Of a stretch of 64,000 bases of DNA, positions 37,032 to 52,300 are shown one piece after another (position 1 is the first letter of the stretch; each line of letters begins with the position of its first letter). Both the position numbers and the translations under genes were made by a program. The notes below the pieces were generated by a model that searched no databases, was not told the origin of the DNA, and was given only the letters and a program-made list of their open reading frames with translations. The stretch covers positions 179,135-243,134 of the forward strand of contig NZ_LSOF01000009.1 of the NCBI RefSeq assembly GCF_001592875.1, written 5' to 3'. Source of the DNA: Pseudomonas sp. BMS12 (GTDB taxonomy: Bacteria > Pseudomonadota > Gammaproteobacteria > Pseudomonadales > Pseudomonadaceae).

Positions 37032-39527
37032 TTACAGCGTACGAGCCACCTGGACCTTCTCGAACACTTCGATCTTGTCGCCGACCTTGACGTCGTTGTA
37101 GCTCTTCACCGCGATACCGCACTCCATGCCGTTACGCACTTCGGCGACGTCGTCCTTGAAGCGACGCAGGGATTCCAGCTCGCCCTCGAAGATCACCACG
37201 TCGTCGCGCAGTACGCGAATCGGACGGTTACGGAACACCGTACCTTCGATGACCATACAGCCGGCAACGGCACCGAATTTCGGCGAACGGAACACGTCAC
37301 GAACTTCGGCGGTACCCAGGATATTCTCGCGGACATCGCTGCCAAGCATACCGGTCAGGGCTTTCTTGACGTCTTCGATGATGTCGTAGATCACGTTGTA
37401 GTAACGCATATCCAGGGATTCGGCTTCGACGATCTTGCGCGCACCGGCATCGGCACGCACGTTGAAGCCGAACAGTACGGCGTTGGAGGCCAGCGCCAGG
37501 TTGGCATCGGATTCGGTGATACCACCGACACCGCCGCCGACCACGCGAACCTGCACTTCGTCGTTGCCCAGACCGCTGAGCGAGCCTTGCAGGGCTTCCA
37601 GAGAACCACGCACGTCGGCCTTGAGGACGATGTTGAGGGTCTTCTTCTCTTCCTGGCCCATGTTCTCGAAGATGTTTTCCAGCTTGCCTGCGTGAGCACG
37701 CGCCAGTTTCACTTCGCGGAACTTGCCTTGACGGAACAGGGCGACTTCACGGGCCTTCTTCTCGTCTGCGACCACGGTGAGGTCGTCACCGGCATCCGGA
37801 GTGCCGTCGAGGCCGAGAATCTCGACCGGAATCGACGGACCGGCTTCCTTGATCGGCTTGCCGTTCTCGTCGAGCATGGCGCGAACGCGGCCATAGTTGA
37901 CGCCACACAGGACCATATCGCCCTGACGCAGGGTGCCGTCCTGGACCAACACGGTAGCCACTGGGCCACGGCCCTTATCCAGGCGGGACTCGACCACCAC
38001 ACCACGACCCGGGGCCGAGGGAGTGGCTTTCAGCTCGAGTACTTCGGCTTGCAGCAATACGGCTTCCAGCAGCTCGTCGACGCCGGTACCGGCCTTGGCC
38101 GAGACACCTACGAACGGGGCATCGCCGCCCCACTCTTCCGGAATTACATCCAGCGCGGCCAGGCCGTTCTTGATGTTGTCCGGGTTGGCTTCCGGCTTGT
38201 CCATCTTGTTGATCGCGACCACGATGGGCACGCCAGCGGCTTTCGCATGCTGTACGGCTTCCTGAGTCTGCGGCATCACGCCGTCGTCCGCCGCCACCAC
38301 CAGGATGACGATGTCGGTTGCCTTGGCACCACGAGCACGCATGGCGGTGAACGCCGCGTGGCCCGGGGTATCGAGGAAGGTGACCATGCCACGATCGGTT
38401 TCCACGTGGTAGGCACCGATGTGCTGAGTGATACCACCCGCCTCACCGGAAGCCACCTTGGCACGGCGGATATAGTCGAGCAGCGAGGTCTTACCGTGGT
38501 CGACGTGACCCATGACGGTCACCACCGGCGCACGAGAAACGGCTTCACCTTCGAAGCGCAGCGACTCGGCCAGCTGGTCTTCCAGGGCATTCTCGCTGAC
38601 GATCTTGACCTTGTGGCCCAGCTCTTCGGCGATCAGCTGGGCAGTTTCCTGGTCCAGCACCTGGTTGATGGTCACCGGGCTGCCCATCTTGAACATGAAC
38701 TTGACGACTTCGACACCCTTGACCGACATCTGCGCAGCCAGGTCGGCAACGGTGATGGTTTCGCCAATCGATACTTCGCGCACTACCGGTCCTGTCGGGC
38801 TCTGGAACCCGTGCTGGTTACGCTTCTTCAGCTTGCCCTTGCCACGACCGCCGCGACGGAAACCGTCGGTTTCCTCGTCGACAGTGCGCGGCGCAACGCG
38901 CGGCGCAGGGGCCTTTTCCTTGACGGTAGGACGGTGCTGGGTGGTCTTGCGATCACCACCACGACGATCGGCATCGTCGTTACGCGCCTTCTCGGGACGG
39001 CGCGGCTCTTCCTTCTTGCGCTCAGGTGCCGGGGCAGCAACCGGCTCGGCATCCAGCACAGGAGCGAGGGGAGCCGGTGCGGGCTCGACGGCCGCTTCAG
39101 CTACCGCAGCAGCAGGCTGCTTGCGAGCCTCTTCCTCGGCGCGCCGTGCAGCTTCCTGCTCGGCCTTGAGGCGCTCGGCTTCCTGAGCAGCACGCTGCTC
39201 TTCCAGTTCGCGCTGCTTCTCAGCCTCGATCTCGTCGGGGCTGCGCTTGACATAGGTTTTCTTCTTGCGCACTTCCACGCTGATGGTCTTGCTACCTGCA
39301 ACCTTCAGGGTGGTGGTGGTTTTGCGCTGCAACGTGATCTTGCGTGGTTCTTCCAGCTTTTCGCCGTGACTGCTCTTGAGATGGGCCAACAGGGCCTGTT
39401 TCTCATTATCGGTCACCACTTGCTCGGCGCTGGTGTGAGACAAACCTGCCTCACGCATCTGCAACAGCAGGCGCTCCACCGGTGTGTCGACCACCTGGGC
39501 CAGTTCTTTCACCGTGACTTGCGTCAT
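37032..39527 (-). CDS. infB: Translation initiation factor IF-2
   Basis: An 831-residue GTPase that brings initiator tRNA to the 30S subunit and promotes subunit joining. The N-terminus ([11 protein letters not shown]) is the IF2N domain. A highly charged Ala/Glu/Arg linker covers about 100-240. The G domain has [12 protein letters not shown] (G1, near residue 338), DTPGHAAF and NKMDKPE. Domains II-IV complete the fold, ending [22 protein letters not shown] precedes the start. It lies in the rimP-nusA-infB-rbfA-truB order. The initiator tRNA it uses is encoded upstream in the same cluster. Confidence 0.97.
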   Translation of the reverse strand: MTQVTVKELAQVVDTPVERLLLQMREAGLSHTSAEQVVTDNEKQALLAHLKSSHGEKLEEPRKITLQRKTTTTLKVAGSKTISVEVRKKKTYVKRSPDEIEAEKQRELEEQRAAQEAERLKAEQEAARRAEEEARKQPAAAVAEAAVEPAPAPLAPVLDAEPVAAPAPERKKEEPRRPEKARNDDADRRGGDRKTTQHRPTVKEKAPAPRVAPRTVDEETDGFRRGGRGKGKLKKRNQHGFQSPTGPVVREVSIGETITVADLAAQMSVKGVEVVKFMFKMGSPVTINQVLDQETAQLIAEELGHKVKIVSENALEDQLAESLRFEGEAVSRAPVVTVMGHVDHGKTSLLDYIRRAKVASGEAGGITQHIGAYHVETDRGMVTFLDTPGHAAFTAMRARGAKATDIVILVVAADDGVMPQTQEAVQHAKAAGVPIVVAINKMDKPEANPDNIKNGLAALDVIPEEWGGDAPFVGVSAKAGTGVDELLEAVLLQAEVLELKATPSAPGRGVVVESRLDKGRGPVATVLVQDGTLRQGDMVLCGVNYGRVRAMLDENGKPIKEAGPSIPVEILGLDGTPDAGDDLTVVADEKKAREVALFRQGKFREVKLARAHAGKLENIFENMGQEEKKTLNIVLKADVRGSLEALQGSLSGLGNDEVQVRVVGGGVGGITESDANLALASNAVLFGFNVRADAGARKIVEAESLDMRYYNVIYDIIEDVKKALTGMLGSDVRENILGTAEVRDVFRSPKFGAVAGCMVIEGTVFRNRPIRVLRDDVVIFEGELESLRRFKDDVAEVRNGMECGIAVKSYNDVKVGDKIEVFEKVQVARTL

Positions 39528-39554
39528 GCACTTCTCTCCTCAGGCCGCAACCGC

Positions 39555-41036
39555 TTATTCGAACCAGTGGGCTCGAGCGGCCATGATCAGCTTGCCGGCA
39601 CGTTCTTCGTCGATGCCGTCGATGTCGAGCAGGTCGTCAATCGACTGCTCGGCCAGGTCTTCGCGGGTGATTACGCCGCGGACTGCCAGTTCTTGCGCCA
39701 GGTTCTTGTCCATGCCTTCCAGGGACAGCAGGTCCTCGGCAGGCTGGGCATCCGCCAGCTTCTCTTCGTTGGCGATGGCCTTGGTCAGCAGACGGTCTTT
39801 CGCACGAGCACGCAGCTCGTTGACGATGTCCTCGTCGAAACCATCGATGCTGAGCATCTCTTCCATCGGCACGTAGGCGATCTCTTCCAGGCTGGTGAAG
39901 CCTTCCTCGACCAGAACCTGGGCCAGTTCTTCGTCGACTTCCAGCTCGTCGATGAAGTTCTGCAGGATGTCGCCAGTCTCGGCCTGCTGCTTGGCCTGGA
40001 TGTCCGCCTCGGTCATCACGTTCAGGGTCCAGCCGGTCAACTGACTGGCCAGACGCACGTTCTGACCGCCACGACCGATGGCCTGAGCCAGGTTGTCCTC
40101 GGCGACGGCGATATCCATGGCATGAGCATCTTCGTCGACGATGATCGCCGCCACTTCAGCCGGGGCCATGGCATTGATCACGAACTGAGCGACGTTCTCG
40201 TCCCACAGTACGATGTCCACGCGCTCGCCACCGATTTCACCGGAAACGGCCTGCACACGCGAACCGCGCATGCCGATACAGGCACCCTGCGGATCGATTC
40301 GCTTGTCCTTGGAACGCACGGCAATCTTGGCACGCGAACCCGGATCGCGAGAGGCGGCCATAACTTCGATCAGGCCCTCGGCGATTTCCGGTACTTCGAT
40401 GGTGAACAACTCGACCAGCATCTGCGGCGCGGTGCGCGACAGGATCAGTTGCGGGCCGCGGTTCTCAGTACGAATTTCCTTGAGCAGGGCGCGCATGCGG
40501 GCACCGACCCGGAAAGTCTCACGCGGAATGATGTCCTCGCGAGCCAGCAGCGCCTCGGCGTTGTTACCGAGATCGACGATCACGCTATCGCGGGTGACCT
40601 TCTTAACGGTCCCGGAGATGATCTCGCCAACACGCTCACGGTAGGCATCCACCACCTGAGCTCGCTCGGCCTCGCGCACTTTCTGCACGATGACCTGCTT
40701 GGCAGTTTGCGCTGCAATACGACCGAACTCGATGGACTCGACCGGTTCTTCGACAATATCGCCGACCACGGCACCGGGCTTCTGCTCCTGAGCCTGCTCG
40801 ACGGTCAGTTCGGCAGCCGGATTCTCCAGCGCGTCATCCTCGACAACAGTCCAGCAGCGGAACGTTTCATAGTTGCCACTTTGGCGATTGATCGCCACGC
40901 GCAGCTCAACCTCATCGTCGAAACGCTTTTTGGTCGCTGTCGCCAGCGCCAGTTCCAGCGCTTCAAAAATCACACTAGCCGGCACGCCTTTCTCGTTGGA
41001 TACCGACTCTACAACCAGCAGTACTTCTTTACTCAT
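39555..41036 (-). CDS. nusA: Transcription termination/antitermination factor NusA
   Basis: A 493-residue protein binding RNA polymerase. The order is an N-terminal polymerase-binding domain (1-130), S1 (about 135-200), two KH domains (about 205-345, with [17 protein letters not shown]) and two acidic repeats (about 365-490) typical of proteobacterial NusA. The start at 41036 ([11 protein letters not shown]) has GAGG upstream and fits the length expected in Pseudomonas. It is followed 27 bases later by infB. Confidence 0.97.
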   Translation of the reverse strand: MSKEVLLVVESVSNEKGVPASVIFEALELALATATKKRFDDEVELRVAINRQSGNYETFRCWTVVEDDALENPAAELTVEQAQEQKPGAVVGDIVEEPVESIEFGRIAAQTAKQVIVQKVREAERAQVVDAYRERVGEIISGTVKKVTRDSVIVDLGNNAEALLAREDIIPRETFRVGARMRALLKEIRTENRGPQLILSRTAPQMLVELFTIEVPEIAEGLIEVMAASRDPGSRAKIAVRSKDKRIDPQGACIGMRGSRVQAVSGEIGGERVDIVLWDENVAQFVINAMAPAEVAAIIVDEDAHAMDIAVAEDNLAQAIGRGGQNVRLASQLTGWTLNVMTEADIQAKQQAETGDILQNFIDELEVDEELAQVLVEEGFTSLEEIAYVPMEEMLSIDGFDEDIVNELRARAKDRLLTKAIANEEKLADAQPAEDLLSLEGMDKNLAQELAVRGVITREDLAEQSIDDLLDIDGIDEERAGKLIMAARAHWFE

Positions 41037-41083
41037 CGTACGCCTCGCCTTTCGCAATCCATTGGATCCGCGGGATCCGCGTC

Positions 41084-41542
41084 TCAGTCAAAACGGGGGA
41101 TAATGTTGGCCTTGTCGATCAGATCGATCGGCAACAGGAACTCGTGGTCATCCACCTGCACCACCACGTCCTGCTCCTCCACACCGCGAAGGAGACCCTG
41201 AAAATTGCGCCGCCCCTCAAAGGGCGAACGCAGTTTGATCTTCACCTGCTCCCCTACATGCCCGGCAAACTGCTCGAGAGTGAACAGCGGTCGGTCCATG
41301 CCCGGCGACGACACCTCCAGGGTGTACTCACTGGTAATGGGATCTTCAACATCCAGCACCGCACTGATTTGCCGACTAACCGCTTCGCAGTCGTCGACGA
41401 GAATGCCATTGCTGTGATCGATATAAACGCGCAGCAGGGAATGCCTGCCCTGGGAAATGAACTCGACTCCCCAGCATTGATAGCCAAGAGACTCGACCAC
41501 AGGGGCCAACATGGCCTGCAACTGTTCCAGCTTGCTCGACAC
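41084..41542 (-). CDS. rimP: Ribosome maturation factor RimP
   Basis: A 152-residue RimP that binds free 30S subunits and aids 16S pseudoknot assembly. The body has [22 protein letters not shown] and the signature [13 protein letters not shown]. The start is GTG at 41540-41542 (MSSKLEQLQ), preceded by GGAGG at 7 bases. The frame is open further, but earlier in-frame codons lack a ribosome-binding site. First protein gene after the initiator tRNA. Confidence 0.94.
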   Translation of the reverse strand: MSSKLEQLQAMLAPVVESLGYQCWGVEFISQGRHSLLRVYIDHSNGILVDDCEAVSRQISAVLDVEDPITSEYTLEVSSPGMDRPLFTLEQFAGHVGEQVKIKLRSPFEGRRNFQGLLRGVEEQDVVVQVDDHEFLLPIDLIDKANIIPRFD

Positions 41543-41640
41543 TCGAAGCCCTCCGCGCATGTCGTAGAAATAAAAAATGGGCGAAACGCCCATCCATCGA
41601 GCCACCCAGCATCTATGCCGGTGGCGGACTGTTCAGCTAG

Positions 41641-41664
41641 CAAAAAGCCCCTTGACAGGGGCTT
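41641..41664 (-). terminator. Terminator after tRNA-fMet
   Basis: AAGCCCC and GGGGCTT form a 7-bp stem with a 6-base loop, and on the minus strand TTTTTG follows. It lies between the initiator tRNA and rimP, so readthrough or a separate promoter must feed rimP-nusA-infB. Confidence 0.85.
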
Positions 41665-41673
41665 CTCTACTAC

Positions 41674-41750
<77 letters not shown>

Positions 41751-41813
41751 TCAAAGCTGGGCGAAGATTATAAGGAGCTTGCCCCGCAGGGTCAACCTGA
41801 CCCCATTTGAAAC

Positions 41814-41841
41814 AGCAAGGCCCGCGATCAGCGGGCCTTGC
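41814..41841 (-). terminator. Hairpin between tRNA-Leu and tRNA-fMet
   Basis: GCAAGGCCCGC and GCGGGCCTTGC form a perfect 11-bp stem around GATCA. On the minus strand TGTTTC follows, 6 bases after the tRNA-Leu 3' end. It works as a terminator or processing hairpin. Confidence 0.8.
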
Positions 41842-41847
41842 CAGATA

Positions 41848-41934
41848 TGGTACCGAGGAGGGGACTCGAACCCCTACAGCCTATGGCCACTACCACCTCA
41901 AGGTAGCGTGTCTACCAATTCCACCACCTCGGCA
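41848..41934 (-). tRNA. tRNA-Leu (GAG)
   Basis: An 87-nt class II tRNA with a long variable arm and encoded CCA. The anticodon stem CTACC/GGTAG encloses the loop TTGAGGT, giving anticodon GAG for CUC/CUU codons. The acceptor is GCCGAGG paired with CCTCGGT, and the T loop GTTCGAGTC is normal. It starts nine bases after secG, so it may be co-transcribed with it. Confidence 0.96.
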
Positions 41935-41943
41935 AAGAGGGTA

Positions 41944-42324
41944 TTACTGCTCCGGAGCGCTTGGCACATCCGCCGAGCCGGCAGGAGCTTTTTGCGCTTC
42001 GAGCACCGGAACATCTTCAACGACCGGTTGCTTCTGTTGTACTTCGAGGACTGCCGGATCTGGCAAACCTGCTTGCACAAGATTATCAGACTTTTGTTTA
42101 GCAAAGAAAGCTAAACCCAAGCTGGTAATGAAAAAAATCGCCGCGAGAATAGCAGTAGCCCGACTCAGAAAGGTAGCCGAACCCTGACTGCCGAACACAG
42201 TTGCAGAAGCACCAGCACCAAAGGAAGCGCCCGCATCGGCACCCTTACCTTGCTGAATCAGCACGAAGCCGACGACCCCAAGAGCCCCCAGCAGATGCAC
42301 AACGATTACGACTGTTTCCAGCAT
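41944..42324 (-). CDS. secG: Preprotein translocase subunit SecG
   Basis: A 126-residue inner-membrane SecG with two helices (about 3-22 and 52-72) joined by the conserved [13 protein letters not shown] loop. It assists SecYEG-mediated export. A Pro/Glu/Val-rich tail follows. The start at 42324 ([10 protein letters not shown]) has AGGAAG upstream and lies four bases after the tpiA stop, so the genes are coupled. Confidence 0.95.
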   Translation of the reverse strand: MLETVVIVVHLLGALGVVGFVLIQQGKGADAGASFGAGASATVFGSQGSATFLSRATAILAAIFFITSLGLAFFAKQKSDNLVQAGLPDPAVLEVQQKQPVVEDVPVLEAQKAPAGSADVPSAPEQ

Positions 42325-42328
42325 TTCT

Positions 42329-43084
42329 TCAGCTTCCTGCGGCGCGACAGATCGCACCGAACTCATCCGCATTCAAGGAGGCCCCACCAATGAGCCCCCC
42401 ATCGATATCCGGCATACCGAACAGCTCGGCAGCATTGGCAGCCTTGACACTACCGCCATACAGAATTCTTACACCGCGTGCCACTTCTGCACTCTCAGCA
42501 GCCAGCTGCGCACGAATTGCCGCGTGCACTTCCTGAGCCTGCTGCGGCGACGCCGTCAGGCCGGTACCGATAGCCCAAACTGGCTCGTAAGCCACCACCG
42601 CCTGAGCGAAAGCACCGACACCCAACTCTTCGATCACACTGCCCAACTGAGCAGAAACCACCTCAAGAGTTCGACCCGCCTGACGCTGCTCCAGAGTCTC
42701 ACCAATGCACAGCACCGGCACCAGACCACAGGATTGCGCAGCAGCAAACTTGCGACTTACCTGCTCATCCCGCTCACCCAAAATCAGGCGACGTTCCGAG
42801 TGCCCAACCAGCACGAGACTACAACCAGCATCCGCCAGCTGACTCGGCGCTATTTCGCCGGTCAACGCACCCTGCACGGGCTCAACCGCACAGTTCTGCG
42901 CACCAACCGAAATTGCCTTGCCTTCCATGCCGACCAGCACCTGACCGATGTACAGGCAAGGCGGCATCACTGCCACTTCGACGCCGGCAGGCAGGGCCAA
43001 TTGACGCAAGCCTTTGATCAGCTCTGCGACGCTGGCGCGGGTACCGTGCATTTTCCAGTTACCAGCTACCAGGGGGCGACGCAT
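42329..43084 (-). CDS. tpiA: Triosephosphate isomerase
   Basis: A 251-residue TIM barrel that interconverts dihydroxyacetone phosphate and glyceraldehyde-3-phosphate. The active-site residues lie in GNWKMHG (Lys11), LVGHSERR (His) and [13 protein letters not shown] (Glu), and the phosphate loop [10 protein letters not shown] is near the end. Full length. It lies between glmM and secG, the standard gammaproteobacterial order. Confidence 0.96.
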   Translation of the reverse strand: MRRPLVAGNWKMHGTRASVAELIKGLRQLALPAGVEVAVMPPCLYIGQVLVGMEGKAISVGAQNCAVEPVQGALTGEIAPSQLADAGCSLVLVGHSERRLILGERDEQVSRKFAAAQSCGLVPVLCIGETLEQRQAGRTLEVVSAQLGSVIEELGVGAFAQAVVAYEPVWAIGTGLTASPQQAQEVHAAIRAQLAAESAEVARGVRILYGGSVKAANAAELFGMPDIDGGLIGGASLNADEFGAICRAAGS

Positions 43085-43150
43085 GCCAGACCTCGTCGTT
43101 CAAAGTGGGCGCAGATGTTACCCAAGAGCTTATGCACTAGCAAGCCGAAA

Positions 43151-44488
43151 TCAGGCACAGAGATCACTGACGACTCGGGCCAGCTCCTCGGCATAGCCCC
43201 GCACCATACTCTCGTCATCACCTTCCACCATTACCCGCACCAATGGCTCGGTACCGGACTTGCGTAGCAGCACCCGCCCACGCCCGGCCATCCGTTCGGT
43301 AATGCTGGCGCAAGCATCCTTGACAGCGACAGCCTCAAGCGGATCGACATCACCCGCCAAACGCACATTAATCAGGACCTGCGGACATTTGCGCAGCGCC
43401 AGGCGCGCCTGCGCCAGCGTTTCACCACTGCGCTTGAGGGCCATCAGCACCTGCAACGCAGCAATGACCGCATCACCAGTGGTGGTGTGCTGGAAGCACA
43501 CGAGGTGCCCGGAGTTTTCCCCACCCAACTGCCACTCCCGTCCCTGCAGCTCAGCCATTACATAACGATCACCGACCTTGGCGCGCACGAAAGGCACCTG
43601 CAACTCGGCGAGCGCCAGCTCCAGCCCAAGATTGCTCATCAAGGTACCAACCACGCCGCCCTGCAACTTGCCACGCTGCTTCAGATCGCGCGCAATGATG
43701 TACAGCAACTCATCGCCATCAACCACAGCGCCAGTGTGGTCGACCATCAACACCCGGTCACCGTCACCGTCGAAGGCGATCCCCAGGTCAGCCTGCTGCG
43801 CCAATACCTCGGCCTGCAGCGATTCGACATGAGTAGAACCGCAGCTGTCATTGATATTCAGGCCATTGGGCTGCGCCGCCAGCACCGAAACCTGGGCACC
43901 CAGCTCGCGGAACACACTGGGAGCGACCTTGTAGGTAGCCCCATGAGCACAGTCCAGCACCACCTTGAGTCCGGCAAAGCTGGTGTGATTGGGTACGCTG
44001 CCCTTGCAGAACTCGATATAGCGCCCCGCCGCATCATTGATGCGGGTGACCTTGCCAAGCTGCTCGGACTCAACCACCGTCATCGGCTGATCGAGCAGCT
44101 CCTCGATCATCAATTCGATTTCATCCGGCAGCTTGGTTCCGAATCCGGAAAAGAACTTGAATCCGTTGTCATGATGCGGATTGTGCGAAGCACTGATCAC
44201 GATCCCCGCCTCGGCCTGAAAGGTTCGGGTCAGGTAGGCAACAGCGGGAGTCGGCATAGGCCCAAGAAGCATCACGTCAGCACCCGCCGCCAACAGTCCG
44301 GCCTCCAGCGCCGACTCGAACATGTAGCCAGAGATGCGCGTGTCCTTCCCGATCAGGATCCGGCACTTGCCCTGCTTGCGAAAGGCCATGCCAGCCGCCC
44401 AGCCCAACTTGAGAATGAACTCAGGCGTGATGGGGAACTGACCAACGCGACCACGGATACCATCCGTGCCGAAATACTTTCTGCTCAT
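43151..44488 (-). CDS. glmM: Phosphoglucosamine mutase
   Basis: A 445-residue enzyme that converts glucosamine-6-phosphate to glucosamine-1-phosphate for peptidoglycan and LPS precursors. The phosphoserine is Ser101 in [12 protein letters not shown]. The metal-binding loop is FDGDGDRVL (near residue 240), and the sugar loop GGENSGH and phosphate-binding [15 protein letters not shown] follow. It lies 15 bases after folP, the conserved folP-glmM pair. Confidence 0.96.
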   Translation of the reverse strand: MSRKYFGTDGIRGRVGQFPITPEFILKLGWAAGMAFRKQGKCRILIGKDTRISGYMFESALEAGLLAAGADVMLLGPMPTPAVAYLTRTFQAEAGIVISASHNPHHDNGFKFFSGFGTKLPDEIELMIEELLDQPMTVVESEQLGKVTRINDAAGRYIEFCKGSVPNHTSFAGLKVVLDCAHGATYKVAPSVFRELGAQVSVLAAQPNGLNINDSCGSTHVESLQAEVLAQQADLGIAFDGDGDRVLMVDHTGAVVDGDELLYIIARDLKQRGKLQGGVVGTLMSNLGLELALAELQVPFVRAKVGDRYVMAELQGREWQLGGENSGHLVCFQHTTTGDAVIAALQVLMALKRSGETLAQARLALRKCPQVLINVRLAGDVDPLEAVAVKDACASITERMAGRGRVLLRKSGTEPLVRVMVEGDDESMVRGYAEELARVVSDLCA

Positions 44489-44503
44489 GGCGACTCCAAA
44501 TTC

Positions 44504-45355
44504 TTATTTTGCAGACTGCACTGCGGCAATCATGCGAACGGCATCGACGGTTTCGGCCACATCGTGAACCCGCAAAATGCAAGCCCCCTTGGCCACCGCC
44601 AACGCAGCCAGTGCCAACCCGCCGGCAAGGCGCTCGTGCACCTCACGCCCCAGCACCTGCCCGATCATGCTCTTGCGCGAAACCCCGACCAGCAGAGGGC
44701 GCCTCAGCTCATGCAGCACGTCCAGATGCCGAAACAGGCTCAGATTGTGATCGAGGGTCTTGGCAAAACCGAACCCAGGATCGAGCACGATACGTTCCAA
44801 CGGAATACCTGCTGCGACACAGACAGCCATGCGCTGCGCAAGGAAATCACGCACTTCGACCACCACATCGTCGTACTGCGGATCCTGCTGCATGGTGCCG
44901 GGCTCGCCAAGCATATGCATCAGACACACCGGCAAACCACTATCGGCAGCCGCTTCCAGAGCCCCATCACGGCGCAGGGCCCGCACATCGTTGATCAAAC
45001 CGGCACCCAGGCGCGCACCTTCATGCATTACCGCAGGCGTTGAGGTATCCAGGGAAATAACCACATCCAGTTCGGCCGCGATAGCCTCGACCACCGGCGC
45101 GACACGCTCCAGCTCCTCGACCGGAGAAACCGCACGCGCACCAGGACGCGTCGATTCGCCACCCACATCAATCAGGGTCGCCCCCGCAGCCACCATCTCA
45201 ACAGCATGCCGAAGGGCCGCGTCGCGAGCAGCGAAACGACCACCATCGGAGAAAGAGTCTGGAGTGACATTGAGAATACCCATCACCTGCGGATGGGTCA
45301 GATCAAGCACCCGGCCGCCACATGACAGCCGGGACGGGTATTGCACGACAGTCAT
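44504..45355 (-). CDS. folP: Dihydropteroate synthase
   Basis: A 283-residue TIM barrel that condenses p-aminobenzoate with dihydropterin pyrophosphate, the product of FolK. Motifs are MGILNVTPDSFSDGG (near residue 25), IDVGGESTRPGA (near 60) and LDPGFGFAKT. It is the sulfonamide target. It lies between ftsH and glmM, as in most gammaproteobacteria, nine bases after ftsH. Confidence 0.96.
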   Translation of the reverse strand: MTVVQYPSRLSCGGRVLDLTHPQVMGILNVTPDSFSDGGRFAARDAALRHAVEMVAAGATLIDVGGESTRPGARAVSPVEELERVAPVVEAIAAELDVVISLDTSTPAVMHEGARLGAGLINDVRALRRDGALEAAADSGLPVCLMHMLGEPGTMQQDPQYDDVVVEVRDFLAQRMAVCVAAGIPLERIVLDPGFGFAKTLDHNLSLFRHLDVLHELRRPLLVGVSRKSMIGQVLGREVHERLAGGLALAALAVAKGACILRVHDVAETVDAVRMIAAVQSAK

Positions 45356-45364
45356 GGGCCAGCC

Positions 45365-47272
<1,908 letters not shown>

Positions 47273-47832
47273 GTCGTTCAATTCGCTACCCTCTGAAGCA
47301 AGCCCCGTCCTGAAACGCGCTTCGCGTGACGGCTGGCATGGATACCAACCTAACTTACTACACAACACCCGCAGCAGGCAGGAGCCGTCTGTAACCCTTT
47401 ATGAGGCCTCGGTACTCTGATCGAGCGACGCTACTGCAGTTCCAGTCTAGGCGCCGCGAAATCCGCCAGCCAGCACCACCCTGAAACGACAGGACCCAGC
47501 CGTATCGGCACTCACATGGTACATATTGGGCCTATATCGGAAATCACAAGGCCCGCATGACGATCACCGACGCCCCTCTCAGGGTAAAACCTCGATCAAT
47601 CGCAACACTCAACAGGCAACGAAGTGTCCTTTAAAGCCGTGCAATCCAGCCTTGTAACGAACCCCGGAGCTCTTCGCCCGAACAGATATGCTGATAGATG
47701 GGCGTTACCGAGGCGGCTCGGGTAAACTACGCCGTTTTTACACTTCAGAAACCGGCACGCCGGCACATGGGAAGCGGACTGCGCTTCACCAGGCGCCCTG
47801 GCGACAGGGTTTCTCAGCAACAGGGTCAGATT
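47273..47832. other. 560-bp gap without a recognisable gene (usual place of rlmE/ftsJ)
   Basis: In P. aeruginosa, P. putida and E. coli the 23S rRNA 2'-O-methyltransferase gene rlmE lies between ftsH and yhbY. Here, on both strands, I see no RlmE motif: no DLGAAPGGWSQ-like SAM site and no FLIKIFQG-like segment. The stretch is interrupted by stops and has an A+T-richer centre near 47520-47650. It should hold the divergent promoters of ftsH and yhbY; TAAACT at 47723-47728 is a possible -10 for yhbY. Confidence 0.7.
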
Positions 47833-48144
47833 ATGGCGCTTACCAACGAACAGAAGAAACACTTCAAATCTATCGGCCACCACCTGAAACCGGTATTGAT
47901 CGTGGCAGAGAACGGCCTGACTGAAGGCGTACTCGCCGAGCTGGAGCGCGCCCTCAACGATCACGAGCTGATCAAGGTGCAATTCCGCCTGACCGAGCGC
48001 GACGATCGCCGCGCCCTGATCGACGAACTGGCCGCCGCCGGCCGCTGCGAGCTGATTCAGGTCATCGGCAAGATGGCACTGATCTACCGCAAGAACCCCA
48101 AGCCGAACAAGAACCTCTCGAACATCCACCGCTATCAGGCCTGA
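47833..48144 (+). CDS. yhbY: YhbY-family (CRM domain) ribosome assembly RNA-binding protein
   Basis: A 103-residue CRM-domain protein, MALTNEQKKHFKSIGHHLKP, with the KPVLIVAENGLTEGV and RRALIDELAA segments of the family. It associates with pre-50S particles. The start at 47833 is used; the open frame upstream to 47698 lies in the spacer. It is convergent with the DUF4149 gene. Confidence 0.94.
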   Translation: MALTNEQKKHFKSIGHHLKPVLIVAENGLTEGVLAELERALNDHELIKVQFRLTERDDRRALIDELAAAGRCELIQVIGKMALIYRKNPKPNKNLSNIHRYQA

Positions 48145-48157
48145 TAGCGGCTGCGCC

Positions 48158-48592
48158 TTACTCGCCCCGCTGCCCCGGCAGCGGCTGCAGAACCAGCACC
48201 AGGCCGCACAGAGCCACCACCATATAGTTGAACAGCAGCCAGCGCGCGGCATCCGGCTGCCAGTGGCTGACGGCGAAGAACACCAGCGCCATCACCACCA
48301 CCACCAGCAACAACTGCCCGCGCATGTCCTGCCAAAGGCTGCGCAGCCCTTCGGCCTGCACCAGTACCACGGCTTGCAGCAAGGCACAGAAGGCGGCAAA
48401 GCCAATCAGCAGTGGCCCCAGCAGCCCACCAATCTCCTCGATCAGCAAGGGCGCCAGCCCAAGTTTCTCCAGTGCCGGCAGCATGACGAAATGCAGCAGC
48501 CACAGGCCGCCGACCCAGAACGTCTGGGCCAGCTGCCAACTGATAGCCCCTGCGCGCAGGGACTGGCGCTTAAAGATGACGGACTTCGACAA
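48158..48592 (-). CDS. DUF4149-type four-helix inner-membrane protein
   Basis: About 144 residues with four hydrophobic helices (near 20-40, 48-70, 82-103, 115-135) and a short polar end GQRGE. The matching region [18 protein letters not shown] and the place between yhbY and greA fit the hypothetical protein found there in other pseudomonads. No ATG or GTG lies ahead of the first helix in this frame. The nearest usable start is TTG at 48592, which overlaps the end of greA by 23 bp; the start is therefore uncertain. Function unknown. Confidence 0.72.
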   Translation of the reverse strand: MSKSVIFKRQSLRAGAISWQLAQTFWVGGLWLLHFVMLPALEKLGLAPLLIEEIGGLLGPLLIGFAAFCALLQAVVLVQAEGLRSLWQDMRGQLLLVVVVMALVFFAVSHWQPDAARWLLFNYMVVALCGLVLVLQPLPGQRGE

Positions 48593-49042
48593 TCTCGTAC
48601 TCGACCAGGCCGCTTGGCGTCTGCACGGCGACCACGTCGCCCTCTTCCTTGCCCACCAGGGCGCGGGCGATGGGCGAGCCCACGGAAATCTTGCCGCGCT
48701 TGATGTCCGCCTCGTCCTCACCCACGATCTGATAGGTCACGCTTTCATCGGTATCGCAGTTGGCAATCTCAACTGTGGTACCGAAGATCACCTTGCCGGT
48801 ATGGGCGATGGTGGTGACGTCGATGACCACCGCATTCTGCAGACGACCTTCGATATCACGGATACGCGCCTCGACCATACCCTGCTGCTCGCGGGCGGCA
48901 TGGTATTCGGCGTTTTCCTTGAGGTCGCCGAGTTCACGGGCCTCACCGATATCCTGACTGAGCTTGGGACGAACGACCTTGGACAGGTGTGCCAGTTCCT
49001 CTTCCAGAGCGCGAGCGCCCTGGACGGTCATGGGGTATTTAT

Positions 49043-49046
<4 letters not shown>
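48570..49046 (-). CDS. greA: Transcription elongation factor GreA
   Basis: A 158-residue GreA that enters the RNA polymerase secondary channel and rescues backtracked complexes by transcript cleavage. The N-terminal coiled coil (about 10-75) has the acidic tip region [13 protein letters not shown]. The C-terminal FKBP-like domain ends [10 protein letters not shown]. The start overlaps the carB stop as ATGA, so it is co-translated with carB. Confidence 0.96.
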
Positions 49047-52264
<3,218 letters not shown>

Positions 52265-52300
52265 GTTTCTTACTCGAATCCTTGGGTCAGTCGGCGGGGC

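Noticed and set aside
37587..41201. Open frame of about 1200 codons antisense to infB and nusA
   Set aside because: It mirrors two well-recognised genes and has no domains or ribosome-binding site; low stop density explains it.
47596..48252. Minus-strand frame tested as a possible rlmE
   Set aside because: Most of it is antisense to yhbY and it lacks the SAM-binding and catalytic motifs of RlmE.
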